64,000 nt of DNA. Source: Candidatus Zixiibacteriota bacterium (GTDB lineage: Bacteria > Zixibacteria > MSB-5A5 > JAABVY01). The stretch covers positions 34,346-98,345 of the forward strand of contig DSEQ01000005.1 of NCBI GenBank assembly GCA_011056555.1, given 5' to 3'. This document shows positions 42,897-53,050 of this stretch, piece by piece. The notes beneath the pieces were generated by a model, which saw only the letters and a program-made list of their open reading frames with translations, made no database searches and was not told the origin of the DNA. Position 1 is the first letter of the stretch; each line of letters opens with the position of its first letter. Made by a program: the position numbers and the translations under genes.

Positions 42897-45089
42897 ATGA
42901 AAAAGGCCCCACTCGTAATTTTGATTCTTTCCATATTGCTGACTACCAGCATCATATCTGCCGCTTCAACCACAATGCAGGTCAGAATCTATATCGATTC
43001 CAAAGCTCAGCTCTCAGAGCTTCGAAGTCTGCATCTCGACATTGTTTACAGGCAGGACAATTATGTCGAGATTATCACCGATGCTGAGGAGCTGGAAGAA
43101 CTGCAGGCACTTGATTTCAGGACCGAGGTGATTCATGAGGATCTGGTGGCGTTCTACCAGTCCCGTCTGGCCCCCAAGGATATGGGCGGCTATATGACCC
43201 TTTCTGAGATCAACGCCAAAACCGATTCATTGGTGGATAATTTCCCGGATATCGTATCCCAGAAATATAACCTGGGCCAGACTATCGAGGGCCGGGATAT
43301 GTGGGCGATAAAGATTTCAGATAATCCCGATGTTGATGAGGATGAACCCGAGGTCTTTTATACCGCCGCTATCCATGCACGCGAGGTCATCACCCCGCTT
43401 GTGCTTTTCAATTTTGCCGATTCTCTGACGCAGAAATATTCCACCGATACCCAGATTCAGAATCTGGTTGATAATCGCGAGATCTGGTTCTGTTTCTGTG
43501 TTAATCCGGATGGCTACTACTATAATGAATATACCGATCCGGGTGGAGGCGGGATGTGGCGTAAAAACCGCAGGCACAATTTTGACGGCTCCTATGGTGT
43601 TGATCTGAACCGCAACTTTGGCTATGAATGGGGTTATGATGACGAGGGATCATCCCCGGTTCCTTCAGATGCGACATACAGGGGCACAATGGGCTTTTCC
43701 GAGCCGGAAACCCAGAATATGCGCGATTTTCATTATGAACGAGAATTTATATTATCCGTTTATTTTCATTCTTATTCAGACTTGATCCTCTGGCCCTGGG
43801 GATACGATCAGTTTTATACCGAGGACCAGGATATTTTTCAGGTTATGGGAGACAGTATAGCGACCTGGAACGGATATGCCCCGTCACCGGCATGGGGTCT
43901 TTATGTAGCAAATGGCACTACCGATGACTGGATTTACGGTGAGCAGACCTATAAAAATAAGACTTTCGCTTTCACATTCGAGGTTGGAGGCTACTGGGAC
44001 GGTTTCTGGCCATCGGTATTAGATATTCCAGAACTGGTGAATGAAAACTACATGCCTCTCATGTTTCTGACTGAGGTGGCAGGCTCTGTATATCAGCTCC
44101 GTGCGCCTGTTGCTCCTCAGATTTTTGCTCCTGACAGCATTGACGAGGGGGAAGATATAATAGTCTTCTGGACCTTTGAGGATACCCTGAATCCCGCCGT
44201 GGAATTCGAACTGGTAGAGTTAACCGGACAGCAGGAGATCACCGATTATGCCGAAAATTTCGACTACTGCCAGAATAACGATTTTATTCTATCCTCGGCG
44301 CGATCTTATTCCGGTCTTTATAGCTTCTTCTCAGGCGCCGAAAATAACATCTATCGCTATGTCGAATATGAATTTCCCTTCCCGGTTGAAGCGGGAGATT
44401 CACTCAAATTCTACACCTGGTATGATACCGAGCTCGACTGGGATTATGGTTATGTCGAGGTCGCGGCAGGCAGCGGCCCCTTCACAGCGATTGAAGGAAA
44501 TATAACCACCACCTATGATCCCCATGGCAACAACCGCGGGCATGGTATCACCGGCAGCTCTTATGGATGGGTTCTGGGTAAGTTCAGCCTGGAGGATTTT
44601 GTGGGGCAGAATATAAGGGTGCGCCTTTCTTATGAAACCGATGCGTACACGACCGATGAAGGTATATACTTTGATGATATTTATCCCATAACCACATTTG
44701 AAAACGAGTCTTTTGTAACGCTGCCGTCAGATGATGCATCATACATGTTTCCGGATAAGATTCCGGGGATGTATCACTACAAGATCAGGGCTAAAGATGC
44801 TGAAGATCAATGGGGTGCATACAGCCCGATCGATGGTACCCAGGTCTATGCATTGCCGACATATATCTGCGGTGATGCTAATGCCGATGAGACTGTGAAT
44901 GTCTCTGATGCTGTGGCAATTATAAACTATGTCTTTGTTGGAGCGGCCGCTCCGGATCCAATGGAATCCGCCGATACCAACTGCGATGCTGCTGTCAATG
45001 TCAGCGACGCCGTCATGATCATAAACTATGTTTTCATCGGTGGTAACGATCCCTGTGATCCGGACGGCGATTCAATTCCCGACTGCTGA
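42897..45089 (+). CDS. Secreted M14 zinc carboxypeptidase with dockerin-like tail
   Basis: 730 residues. Signal peptide, propeptide-like region (~25-95), then the M14 domain (~100-400): AAIHAREVITPLV (HxxE zinc ligands), FCVNPDGYYYNEY, RKNRRHN, VDLNRNFGYEWG, VYFHSYSDLILWPWG (third ligand His) and FTFEVGGYW (catalytic Glu). Then an FnIII-like region, a carbohydrate-binding-like sandwich with Cys-free beta strands (~450-600), and dockerin-like repeats from ~657 (CGDANADETVNVSDAV and NCDAAVNVSDAV) ending DGDSIPDC. It likely trims peptides produced by proteases such as the M4 enzyme. TAGGAGGA precedes the ATG. Confidence 0.95.
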   Translation: MKKAPLVILILSILLTTSIISAASTTMQVRIYIDSKAQLSELRSLHLDIVYRQDNYVEIITDAEELEELQALDFRTEVIHEDLVAFYQSRLAPKDMGGYMTLSEINAKTDSLVDNFPDIVSQKYNLGQTIEGRDMWAIKISDNPDVDEDEPEVFYTAAIHAREVITPLVLFNFADSLTQKYSTDTQIQNLVDNREIWFCFCVNPDGYYYNEYTDPGGGGMWRKNRRHNFDGSYGVDLNRNFGYEWGYDDEGSSPVPSDATYRGTMGFSEPETQNMRDFHYEREFILSVYFHSYSDLILWPWGYDQFYTEDQDIFQVMGDSIATWNGYAPSPAWGLYVANGTTDDWIYGEQTYKNKTFAFTFEVGGYWDGFWPSVLDIPELVNENYMPLMFLTEVAGSVYQLRAPVAPQIFAPDSIDEGEDIIVFWTFEDTLNPAVEFELVELTGQQEITDYAENFDYCQNNDFILSSARSYSGLYSFFSGAENNIYRYVEYEFPFPVEAGDSLKFYTWYDTELDWDYGYVEVAAGSGPFTAIEGNITTTYDPHGNNRGHGITGSSYGWVLGKFSLEDFVGQNIRVRLSYETDAYTTDEGIYFDDIYPITTFENESFVTLPSDDASYMFPDKIPGMYHYKIRAKDAEDQWGAYSPIDGTQVYALPTYICGDANADETVNVSDAVAIINYVFVGAAAPDPMESADTNCDAAVNVSDAVMIINYVFIGGNDPCDPDGDSIPDC

Positions 45090-45111
45090 TACTGAAGATC
45101 GATCATTAATC

Positions 45112-45143
45112 AAGCCCGTCCGCATTTGTGGACGGGCTTTTTT
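45112..45143 (+). terminator. Intrinsic terminator after the M14 gene
   Basis: Perfect 10-bp stem AAGCCCGTCC/GGACGGGCTT (45112-45121 and 45130-45139) with an 8-nt loop; the T-run spans 45138-45143. Confidence 0.92.
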
Positions 45144-45197
45144 GAAATTGATCTATTCTTAGTTTTGAGGTCAGTGCGGGAATTTCTCATGCAGCGG

Positions 45198-45238
45198 CGT
45201 TGGGTCTTGCTTCGACCGAGTCAGGGTGTGACCCAACG
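45198..45238. repeat. Inverted repeat of unknown function
   Basis: CGTTGGGTC (45198-45206) and GACCCAACG (45230-45238) are exact inverted copies around 23 nt (TTGCTTCGACCGAGTCAGGG...). It lies in a 450-nt stretch between the M14 terminator and glyA that has no intact gene. It could be a dispersed repeat. Confidence 0.5.
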
Positions 45239-45262
45239 CAACAAGTGCCACCGCAATCACAT

Positions 45263-45469
45263 CTACTTCAATCTCTCAAGACTTATCTTATTGTTCTTCA
45301 GGCTGTCGCTTTCGGCTACTATAATCGCACCGGGCGAATGCTGTCTCAATGCCGCGATTAAATCGGGCCAGTTTTCTTTACCGTCGCCAATCGGCTTATG
45401 CTCATTCGATTTAGCTCTGATTTGGCCTGCGGCGATTCCGGGCGACACTTCGATATGGTCAGCCTGTTA
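45263..45469 (-). pseudogene. Remnant of a TIM-barrel sugar isomerase/epimerase-like gene
   Basis: A minus-strand frame, closed upstream by a stop and without a proper start, encodes ~65 residues resembling the C-terminal end of an AP-endonuclease-2-type TIM barrel: VSPGIAAGQIRAKSNEHKPI, GDGKENWPDLIAALRQH, then GAIIVAESDSLKNNK. The H..xxGxGxxxW..L..AL.......E pattern is typical of that fold. Only the C-terminal strand-helix-strand is left, so it is most likely decayed. Whether transcription crosses it is unknown. Confidence 0.4.
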
Positions 45470-45561
45470 TACTGATTATTTAACTCCTTGCAAGACAATC
45501 TCAAAACAGACTTGCTTTTTAATGGAGCATCATTTATTTTTCTTGGTTATAGATAAGTGAA

Positions 45562-45581
45562 CCGCCGAAAATGATCGGCGG
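45562..45581 (+). promoter_or_regulatory. Hairpin in the glyA leader
   Basis: CCGCCGA (45562-45568) and TCGGCGG (45575-45581) form a 7-bp stem with a 6-nt loop, ending ~20 nt before the glyA start and ~10 nt before its ribosome site. No known riboswitch fold is apparent. Confidence 0.4.
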
Positions 45582-45600
45582 ATAAAGGATTGGAGATGGT

Positions 45601-46851
45601 ATGAGTTATTTAAAAGAGACCGACCCGGAAATATATGAAGCTATAATGAAGGAAACTGAGCGTCAAAATGAGAAGATCGAGCTTATAGCATCTGAAAATT
45701 TTGTCTCCAGGGCGATACTGGAAGCCGCGGGAGGCGTAATGACTAACAAATACGCCGAGGGCTATCCGGGCAAGCGCTACTATGGCGGCTGTGAATATGT
45801 CGATATTGCCGAGGATCTGGCCCGTGAACGCGCCAAAGAGCTGTTCGGAGCGGAACATGCCAATGTCCAGCCCCATTCAGGTTCACAGGCTAATATGGCG
45901 GTTTATTTCGCATTCCTCAAGCCGGGAGACACTGTTCTTGGTATGGATCTCTCCTGCGGGGGACACCTGACCCATGGCCATCCAATCAATTTCTCAGGAA
46001 TTTTCTATAATGTCATCGGATATACTGTGGACAAGGAGACCGAGCAGATCGACTATGATGAACTGGCGAAACTTGCGGAAAAGCATAAACCGAAGATGAT
46101 AATCGCCGGAGCTTCCGCCTATCCCCGCATAATAGATTTTGAAAAATTCCGCAAAATATCGGATTCTGTGGGAGCGCTGCTGATGGTGGACATGGCCCAT
46201 ATTGCCGGACTGATTGTGGCGGGACTGCATCCCTCCCCGGTACCGCATGCAGATTTCGTAACCACAACCACCCATAAGACGTTACGTGGCCCGCGGGGCG
46301 GAATGATCCTCTGCAAAGAAAAGTATGCCGCCGACCTGGACCGAATGGTAATGCCAGGGATCCAGGGCGGCCCCCTGATGCACATAATTGCGGCCAAGGC
46401 TGTGGCCCTGAAAGAAGCCGCCAGGCCGGAGTTCAAAGAATACCAGGCGCAGATAGTAAAAAATGCCAAGGCTATGGCAGACCGGTTCCTGGAACATGGC
46501 TACAATCTGGTTTCCGGCGGCACAGATAATCATCTGATGTTGATGTCATTCATCGGGATGGACATGACCGGAAAACAGGTCGAAAAATCGCTCGATAAAT
46601 GTTCGATTACAGTAAATAAAAACACGGTGCCCTTCGATCCCGAAAAACCGTTCGTGACTTCCGGGATAAGGATCGGCACACCGGCCGTAACCTCGCGGGG
46701 TATGAAAGAACCGGAGATGGTCAGAATTGCAGACCTGATCGACAGGGTAATTCAAAACCGCAAAAACAAAGAGGTCTATGCAGAAGTAAAAGAGGGGGTT
46801 GCCAAACTGTGTTCTGAATTTCCGCTGTACCAGGAAATTCTGGAGGATTGA
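45601..46851 (+). CDS. glyA: Serine hydroxymethyltransferase
   Basis: 416 residues, full length. Typical segments: [70 protein letters not shown], and the PLP-lysine motif [14 protein letters not shown]. It interconverts serine and glycine with tetrahydrofolate. GGAGATGGT precedes the ATG. It leads a long plus-strand run of mostly housekeeping genes. Confidence 0.99.
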   Translation: MSYLKETDPEIYEAIMKETERQNEKIELIASENFVSRAILEAAGGVMTNKYAEGYPGKRYYGGCEYVDIAEDLARERAKELFGAEHANVQPHSGSQANMAVYFAFLKPGDTVLGMDLSCGGHLTHGHPINFSGIFYNVIGYTVDKETEQIDYDELAKLAEKHKPKMIIAGASAYPRIIDFEKFRKISDSVGALLMVDMAHIAGLIVAGLHPSPVPHADFVTTTTHKTLRGPRGGMILCKEKYAADLDRMVMPGIQGGPLMHIIAAKAVALKEAARPEFKEYQAQIVKNAKAMADRFLEHGYNLVSGGTDNHLMLMSFIGMDMTGKQVEKSLDKCSITVNKNTVPFDPEKPFVTSGIRIGTPAVTSRGMKEPEMVRIADLIDRVIQNRKNKEVYAEVKEGVAKLCSEFPLYQEILED

Positions 46852-46882
46852 AATTTATTGGAATAAAAAAAGGAGGACTTGT

Positions 46883-47185
46883 ATGTTATTGGAGTTTTCA
46901 ACTTATCCGGCTGACGAAGAAAGTCTGGCTGGCGCAATAGCCAAGGTCATAGATATAATAGACAAATCGGGCCTGCCATACCAGACCCACGCTCTCGGCA
47001 CGCTGGTCGAAGGGGAATGGGATGAGCTGATGGCCCTGGTCAAAAAATGTCATATGAAACTGCGCGAGGATTTCAGCCGTGTTTACACGCGCATAAACAT
47101 AGATGACCGCGAAGGTTATAAGGACCGGATTACCGGTAAAATCGCGGAATTAGAAGAGGCATTAGGACGGCAAATCAAGAAATAA
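46883..47185 (+). CDS. MTH1187/YqgV-family thiamine-binding-like protein (DUF77)
   Basis: 100 residues, matching this small alpha/beta family in length: LLEFSTYPADEESLAGAIAKVIDIIDKSGLPYQTHALGTLVEGEWDELMALVKKCH, then SRVYTRINIDDREG. Members form tetramers, and some bind thiamine or its precursor. AGGAGG lies 7 nt upstream of the ATG. It sits between glyA and cutA. No thiamine biosynthesis gene is adjacent, so the ligand is uncertain. Confidence 0.85.
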   Translation: MLLEFSTYPADEESLAGAIAKVIDIIDKSGLPYQTHALGTLVEGEWDELMALVKKCHMKLREDFSRVYTRINIDDREGYKDRITGKIAELEEALGRQIKK

Positions 47186-47203
47186 AGCAGGCGAGGTTTT
47201 GCA

Positions 47204-47527
47204 ATGGACAATTCTGATTTTGTAATGGTCTTTTCATCTGCCGGTTCGCAAATTGAAGCCAATCATATCGCCGAGACACTTATCAATAAGAAGCTGGCGG
47301 CATGTGTGTCGATACTTCCGGGAGTCACATCCCATTATTGCTGGAAGGGGAAAAAGGAATCCTCATATGAAGTGTCAATTATTATCAAATCCGTCAAGGA
47401 CAAGTTCGAGGAATTGAAAAAGGAGATAATTGAGCTTCACAGTTTCGAGGTTCCTGAAATTCTGATGCTGCCGGTTGTGGACGGCAACGAGGATTATTTG
47501 AGCTGGTTAAAAGAGGTTATGGCTTAG
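47204..47527 (+). CDS. cutA: Divalent-cation tolerance protein CutA
   Basis: 107 residues, full length for CutA. Conserved pieces: MVFSSAGSQIEANHIAETLINKKLAACVSILPGVTSHYCWKGK, YEVSIIIKSVKDKFEEL, and HSFEVPEILMLPVVDGNEDYLSWL. The trimeric protein is linked to copper and other divalent-metal tolerance, though its molecular role remains debated. It lies 18 nt after the thiamine-binding-like gene. Confidence 0.95.
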   Translation: MDNSDFVMVFSSAGSQIEANHIAETLINKKLAACVSILPGVTSHYCWKGKKESSYEVSIIIKSVKDKFEELKKEIIELHSFEVPEILMLPVVDGNEDYLSWLKEVMA

Positions 47528-47551
47528 CATGGATTCCCAAAAGGAGGATTG

Positions 47552-47986
47552 ATGTTATACAAAAAAGTCGCTGGCGGTTATCTTCTGAGGCTCGAGCGCG
47601 GTGAAGAAGTAATGGAATCGCTTTTAAAGTTCATCAAGAAGTTCAAAATCAGGGGCGGATTCATGGTCGGGCTGGGGGCCTGCGAGGATTTGAAGCTGGG
47701 CTATTTTGATGCGGTCAAGGGCGAGTATAGGGATAAAGAATTTCCGGGCGAATTCGAAGTCACCAACCTCACCGGCAATATAGCTTACCTTGACAAGGAA
47801 CCGATCGTACATGCCCATATAACCCTTTCCGATGATAAGTTCAAAGCGATTGCCGGGCATCTCTGGCACGGTATTGTTTCGGGGACGATGGAAATTATGA
47901 TTATGACTTTCGGGATAAAGATCCGGCGTGCAAAGGATGATGAAACCGGTTTAAATCTACTGAAATTGGGCAAGGTAAAAGTATGA
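47552..47986 (+). CDS. PPC/DUF296-domain protein
   Basis: 144 residues from the ATG at 47552, behind AAGGAGG; a TTG at 47549 is too close to it. The sequence YLLRLERGEEVMESLLKFIKKFKIRGGFMVGLGACEDLKLGYFD and EPIVHAHITLSDDKFKAIAGHLWHGIVSGTMEI fits the PPC (plants and prokaryotes conserved) trimeric domain with its histidine cluster (HAH, GHLWHG). In plants it is fused to AT-hooks; in bacteria it occurs alone with unknown role. Its stop overlaps the next start as ATGA. Confidence 0.9.
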   Translation: MLYKKVAGGYLLRLERGEEVMESLLKFIKKFKIRGGFMVGLGACEDLKLGYFDAVKGEYRDKEFPGEFEVTNLTGNIAYLDKEPIVHAHITLSDDKFKAIAGHLWHGIVSGTMEIMIMTFGIKIRRAKDDETGLNLLKLGKVKV

Positions 47987-48783
47987 ATGGTAAATTGTCG
48001 ACCATAGCGCTGCTAACCGATTTCGGCAGCCAGGACAGCTATGTGGCCGAGATGAAAGGTGTGATTCTTTCCATAAATTCCAATGTGAATATTATTGATA
48101 TCAGCCATAATATCGAGCCCCAGAATATTCTGCAGGCTTCACTGATGCTTAAACGTTCCTATGGCTTTTTCCCTTCCCGCACGATCTTCATTTGTGTGGT
48201 TGACCCGGATGTCGGCTCGGGCAGAAAAATAATCTTGATCGAAGCCGAGGAGTATAGTTTTGTAGCTCCCGATAACGGTCTGCTGTGGCTGACCGCCAAT
48301 GAGTTGAGCGTTAACAAGATTATATCGCTGGAGAATTACGATTATTTCCTGAATCCCACACCTTCGACATTTGAGGGTCGGGACAAAATGGCTCCGGCGG
48401 GATCATATCTGTCCCTTGGAATCGAGCCCGGACAATTTGGTCCGATTCAATCTGGAATAGAAAAACTGGAAATACCGAAAACACAGATTGAAAAGAATCT
48501 GCTGATTGGCGAAATCATATATTTCGACAGGTTCGGCAACGCCATCACAAATATCTCCATGGACGACCTTATGGAGAACGAGCCGAGGAACCTCCCGCTG
48601 GTGATATTTGGCCCGGATGAGATCGGGCACATTGTATCGACTTTTTCCGATGCTGCTAATGGCTCGGCGGTGGCGTATTTCGGCAGTTCCGGTTATCTGG
48701 AGATGGCCATCTTTAACGGCAATTTCAGGCTCAAGTACTCGGCCCGGCCGGGGGACAGGGTGGTGGTTGATTATGCCAAGTAG
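47983..48783 (+). CDS. SAM hydrolase / hydroxide adenosyltransferase family (DUF62) protein with variant triad
   Basis: 266 residues of the fluorinase/chlorinase/DUF62 fold. [24 protein letters not shown]-type strand, and [17 protein letters not shown] (Asp74, Arg81) are in place. The family hydrolyses SAM to adenosine and methionine using an Asp-Arg-His triad. The His, normally in TFHGRD, is replaced: [10 protein letters not shown] (Glu131). The second domain retains [13 protein letters not shown]. It overlaps the PPC gene by 4 nt and the dCMP deaminase gene by 11 nt. Activity may be changed or lost. Confidence 0.9.
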   Translation: MNGKLSTIALLTDFGSQDSYVAEMKGVILSINSNVNIIDISHNIEPQNILQASLMLKRSYGFFPSRTIFICVVDPDVGSGRKIILIEAEEYSFVAPDNGLLWLTANELSVNKIISLENYDYFLNPTPSTFEGRDKMAPAGSYLSLGIEPGQFGPIQSGIEKLEIPKTQIEKNLLIGEIIYFDRFGNAITNISMDDLMENEPRNLPLVIFGPDEIGHIVSTFSDAANGSAVAYFGSSGYLEMAIFNGNFRLKYSARPGDRVVVDYAK

Positions 48784-49276
48784 TGACGGCCGTCCCACCT
48801 GGGATCAGTATTTCATGTCGATCGCAAAGCTGGCCTCCACACGCTCCACTTGCCTGCGCAGAAAGGTGGGCGCAGTAATAGTGAAGAATAAACGCATTCT
48901 CGCCACCGGCTATAACGGCGCCCCCCGTCATATGCAGCACTGTCTCGACATCGGATGCCTGCGGGAAAAGCTGAATATAAAATCCGGTGAACGTCACGAA
49001 CTCTGCCGCGCCATCCATGCCGAGCAGAATGCGGTAATACAGTCGGCGGTTTCGGGAGTGTCGATCGAGGGTGCAGATATTTACTGCACCACATTCCCCT
49101 GCGTGCTATGTTCCAAGATTATCATCAATGCGGGTATCAGGAACATCAAAGTACTGGAGGGTTACCCGGACGAGCTTTCACAGCAGATGCTGGATGAGGC
49201 CGGAATCAAGGTCGAATATCTCGACAGTGCAGAGCTGATTTCAATAGACAAAGAAGAGGTGGAAGAACTTCTATGA
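48773..49276 (+). CDS. dCMP deaminase / ComEB-type cytidine deaminase
   Basis: 167 residues from the ATG at 48773; a longer open frame extends upstream but lies within the preceding gene. It has [41 protein letters not shown], the zinc motif HAEQNA (His/Glu) and PCVLC (two Cys), and an insert with Cys around [12 protein letters not shown] as in dCMP deaminases. It produces dUMP for thymidylate synthesis. Followed by nrdR with an ATGA overlap, linking deoxynucleotide functions. Confidence 0.93.
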   Translation: MPSSDGRPTWDQYFMSIAKLASTRSTCLRRKVGAVIVKNKRILATGYNGAPRHMQHCLDIGCLREKLNIKSGERHELCRAIHAEQNAVIQSAVSGVSIEGADIYCTTFPCVLCSKIIINAGIRNIKVLEGYPDELSQQMLDEAGIKVEYLDSAELISIDKEEVEELL

Positions 49277-49734
49277 GATGCCCATTCTGCGGACATCAGG
49301 AAGACAAAGTGGTTGACTCACGTACTGCACAGGATGGACGCGCCGTGAGGAGACGCCGTGAATGTCTGGGCTGCGGACGCAGGTTCACGACCTATGAATA
49401 TGTCGAAAACCTTTCGCTCTCGGTGGTTAAACGCAACCAGGCCCGCGAGCTGTATGACCGCACCAAACTCCGCAAAGGCATCGAACTTGCCACAAATAAA
49501 CGCCCCGTTTCGATAAAGCAGATCGATGATCTTGTAACGGAGGTAGAAAACGAAATTCTGGACCTCGGCAAAAACGAAGTGTCATCAGAGACAATCGGCG
49601 AGCTTGTTATGAAAAAGCTGAAGGATATCGATGAGGTCGCCTATGTCAGGTTCGCCTCCGTATACCGCAAATTTCAGGATAAATCAGAATTCTATAAAGA
49701 GCTGAAAAACCTAATCGACGAGCGCGAGAAGTGA
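49273..49734 (+). CDS. nrdR: Transcriptional repressor NrdR
   Basis: 153 residues, full length. The zinc ribbon is [22 protein letters not shown]...[17 protein letters not shown] (four Cys), followed by the ATP-cone ([38 protein letters not shown]) and [10 protein letters not shown]. NrdR represses ribonucleotide reductase genes depending on bound ATP or dATP. Its start overlaps the deaminase stop and its stop overlaps the tatC start. Confidence 0.98.
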   Translation: MRCPFCGHQEDKVVDSRTAQDGRAVRRRRECLGCGRRFTTYEYVENLSLSVVKRNQARELYDRTKLRKGIELATNKRPVSIKQIDDLVTEVENEILDLGKNEVSSETIGELVMKKLKDIDEVAYVRFASVYRKFQDKSEFYKELKNLIDEREK

Positions 49735-50501
49735 GCCTCGATACATTGAGCGATATGCCCTTCCTTGATCATCTCGAGGAATTGCGAATCCGGCTGATCA
49801 AATCTATTTCTGCGGTCCTGGTTTTTGCGATCGCCGCATTTGTATTCTCCGAGCAGATAATGGGCTTTATGTCCGGTCCGGTGGAAAAGGTCTATTTTAT
49901 GGCTCCCACCGAGGCCTTCATGGTGCAGATTAAAATATCACTGCTGGTTGGAGTACTGGCTGCCGCTCCGGTGCTTATATATCAGCTCTGGATGTTCATA
50001 CTTCCCGGTCTTTATGAGAAGGAAGTCAAAATTGTCTTTCCGATCGTGATCGCCTCCACAATATTCTTTTATGGCGGCGGAGCATTCTGCCTGTTTTATG
50101 TAATCCCCATTGCCCTTAAATTCCTGATGAAATTCGGCGGCGATAACCTCGAACCGCTTATATCCGTCTCCGAATATTTTGTATTTGTTACCCGCATGGT
50201 GCTGGCATTTGCGATAGTCTTCGAACTGCCGGTAGTCTCATACTTTCTGGGGCGAGTCGGTATCCTGAGTTCGAGAATGCTCGGCAAGGGCAGGCGTTAT
50301 GCGGTCGTGATCATTCTTGTCTTGTCGGCGGTCCTGACTCCGCCGGATATTTTCTCGCAGATGGCCCTGGGTGTACCCCTTTATTTGCTCTATGAACTCT
50401 CGATCCTGATAGTGTATCTGACCGGAAAAAGGGAAAAGCACCGCTACGATAAAGATGATTCTGAAAAACCGGAAAGAGACAAAGATCCGTATGCAGGATA
50501 A
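49731..50501 (+). CDS. tatC: Sec-independent protein translocase TatC
   Basis: 256 residues with six membrane spans. TatC hallmarks: FLDHLEELRIRLIKS, APTEAFMVQIKISLLVG, APVLIYQLWMFILPGLYEKE, and the late LTPPDIFSQMALGVPLYLLYELSI. It recognises twin-arginine signal peptides. Starts with GTG overlapping the nrdR stop (GTGA). The C-tail is charged. No tatA/B gene lies adjacent. Confidence 0.98.
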   Translation: MSLDTLSDMPFLDHLEELRIRLIKSISAVLVFAIAAFVFSEQIMGFMSGPVEKVYFMAPTEAFMVQIKISLLVGVLAAAPVLIYQLWMFILPGLYEKEVKIVFPIVIASTIFFYGGGAFCLFYVIPIALKFLMKFGGDNLEPLISVSEYFVFVTRMVLAFAIVFELPVVSYFLGRVGILSSRMLGKGRRYAVVIILVLSAVLTPPDIFSQMALGVPLYLLYELSILIVYLTGKREKHRYDKDDSEKPERDKDPYAG

Positions 50502-50579
50502 AAAATGCTTGATTTAATACAAATATTGTCACATATCTTTTTCAGGTGAAATGAACCAGATCAACCAGGGGAGAGGTTA

Positions 50580-51509
50580 ATGAATTTCTTTAAAAAATGG
50601 ATGATTACAATCAGGCTGCCCTTTCTGACGGCAGCGGCTGTACCGGTAATATTCGGGATCGCCCTGGCCTGGCAGATGACCGGGCGATTTGATTTCCTTC
50701 TGGGTTTAATTACCCTCCTGGGCGTTTGCTTTGCACAGGCCGGCACCAATATGGCCAACGATTACTACGATCACAAGACCACCGACGATGACATAAACGA
50801 GAACCCGACGCCTTTCTCAGGAGGATCGCGTGTGATCCAGGAGAAGATCCAGACACCGGGGACTGTCATCAGGGGAGCACTCTTCTTCTTCGGCCTGGCG
50901 GCATTATGCGGCCTATATCTGTGGCTCGCTACAAGAAACAGATACGAACATGCATATACAATTCCCCTTTTGGCGATAATAGGGTTTCTTTCCGGCTTTT
51001 TATATACTGCCACTCCCGTTAAACTTGGCTACCGCGGTCTGGGAGAACTTTTTATAGGCCTTAATTTCGGCGCACTTTCTGTTCTGGGAAGCTATTATGT
51101 TCAGACCGGGCAACTTGGATGGACTCCTATCATTGCCTCAATTCCGATAGCATTTCTGATCGCCGCAGTGGTCTATATCAACCAGTATCCAGATTATGAG
51201 GCGGACAAGGCAGTGGATAAGAAGCACTGGGTGGTCAGGCTGGGCAAAAAAAATGCTATCGGCGGCTACCTTTTTCTGATCTACGGCAGCTATATTGCCA
51301 CCGCTGTTGCGGTGATCCTCGGTTACATACCGGTGCTGACCCTGCTGGTGCTGTTATCTCTGCCACTGGCAATTAATGCCACCCGGACGCTCCTGGCGCA
51401 TTACGATAAGGTCGAGGAGCTTATACCGGCCAATGCCGCCACGATTAAAATACACCTGACCTATGGTCTGCTTCTGGCAGTGGGAGTGGTGGTAGATAGA
51501 ATTGTTTAA
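50580..51509 (+). CDS. menA: UbiA-family prenyltransferase, MenA-like
   Basis: 309 residues, eight to nine membrane spans. The first Asp motif NMANDYYDHKTTDDDINENPTPFSGGSRVIQ is typical of 1,4-dihydroxy-2-naphthoate prenyltransferase, and the second appears as NQYPDYEADKAVDKKHWVVRLG. It would attach the prenyl side chain in menaquinone synthesis. GGAGAGG precedes the ATG. No other men genes are in the window, so MenA is preferred over other UbiA enzymes on motif grounds only. Confidence 0.82.
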   Translation: MNFFKKWMITIRLPFLTAAAVPVIFGIALAWQMTGRFDFLLGLITLLGVCFAQAGTNMANDYYDHKTTDDDINENPTPFSGGSRVIQEKIQTPGTVIRGALFFFGLAALCGLYLWLATRNRYEHAYTIPLLAIIGFLSGFLYTATPVKLGYRGLGELFIGLNFGALSVLGSYYVQTGQLGWTPIIASIPIAFLIAAVVYINQYPDYEADKAVDKKHWVVRLGKKNAIGGYLFLIYGSYIATAVAVILGYIPVLTLLVLLSLPLAINATRTLLAHYDKVEELIPANAATIKIHLTYGLLLAVGVVVDRIV

Positions 51510-51523
51510 TTATTGATCAGTTT

Positions 51524-51563
51524 AAATCCCGGGGATTCCAAAATATTCGGGATTTTCTTTTTT
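51524..51563 (+). terminator. Intrinsic terminator after the prenyltransferase gene
   Basis: Stem AAATCCCG/CGGGATTT (51524-51531 and 51548-51555) with a 16-nt loop, followed by TCTTTTTT. Confidence 0.75.
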
Positions 51564-51643
51564 AAGCGATCTTGACTGCCGAACCATCAGTACTTATTAT
51601 TGTATCAATTTAAAATAACGAAATAGTTTAAGAAAGGCCAGTT

Positions 51644-52725
<1,082 letters not shown>

Positions 52726-52750
52726 ATAGATTTGACTCTCAGTTTAGGAG

Positions 52751-52776
52751 CAGGCCGTCTAGGCCTGTTTTTTTTA
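52751..52776 (+). terminator. Intrinsic terminator after the ferredoxin gene
   Basis: Stem CAGGCC/GGCCTG (52751-52756 and 52762-52767) with a 5-nt loop, followed by nine T. Confidence 0.85.
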
Positions 52777-52825
52777 TTGCGACAAAGCGGAATCTCTTAT
52801 ATGTTTATAAAAAAAGGAGGAATCT

Positions 52826-53050
52826 ATGAACGGAAAGACGATCCTGGTAATAATTCTGGCAATAATTCTGGTGCTGTTTCTGATACTTAATGGCGCCCGC
52901 ACCGAAGTCAATTTCATCTTTTTCCAGGTACGAACATCAACCGCCATCCTGATTTTTATATCTGCTATAATCGGCTTTTTGATTGGCGTGGCTCTGCCGT
53001 ATGCGATGAAAAGTAAATCCAAAGCAAAGGGGAAAAGTGAAAAAATATGA
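52826..53050 (+). CDS. LapA-domain (DUF1049) small membrane protein
   Basis: 74 residues, two hydrophobic helices (ILVIILAIILVLFLILN and AILIFISAIIGFLIGVAL) separated by GARTEVNFIFFQVRTS, the LapA/YciS pattern, with a basic Lys/Ser tail. Such proteins help in lipopolysaccharide assembly. AAGGAGGAA precedes the ATG. It overlaps the archease start by 14 nt. Confidence 0.85.
   Translation: MNGKTILVIILAIILVLFLILNGARTEVNFIFFQVRTSTAILIFISAIIGFLIGVALPYAMKSKSKAKGKSEKI

Noticed and set aside
45126..45560. 144-codon plus-strand frame before glyA
   Set aside because: It begins inside the terminator hairpin and its translation has no family resemblance; the minus-strand TIM-barrel-like remnant explains the region better.
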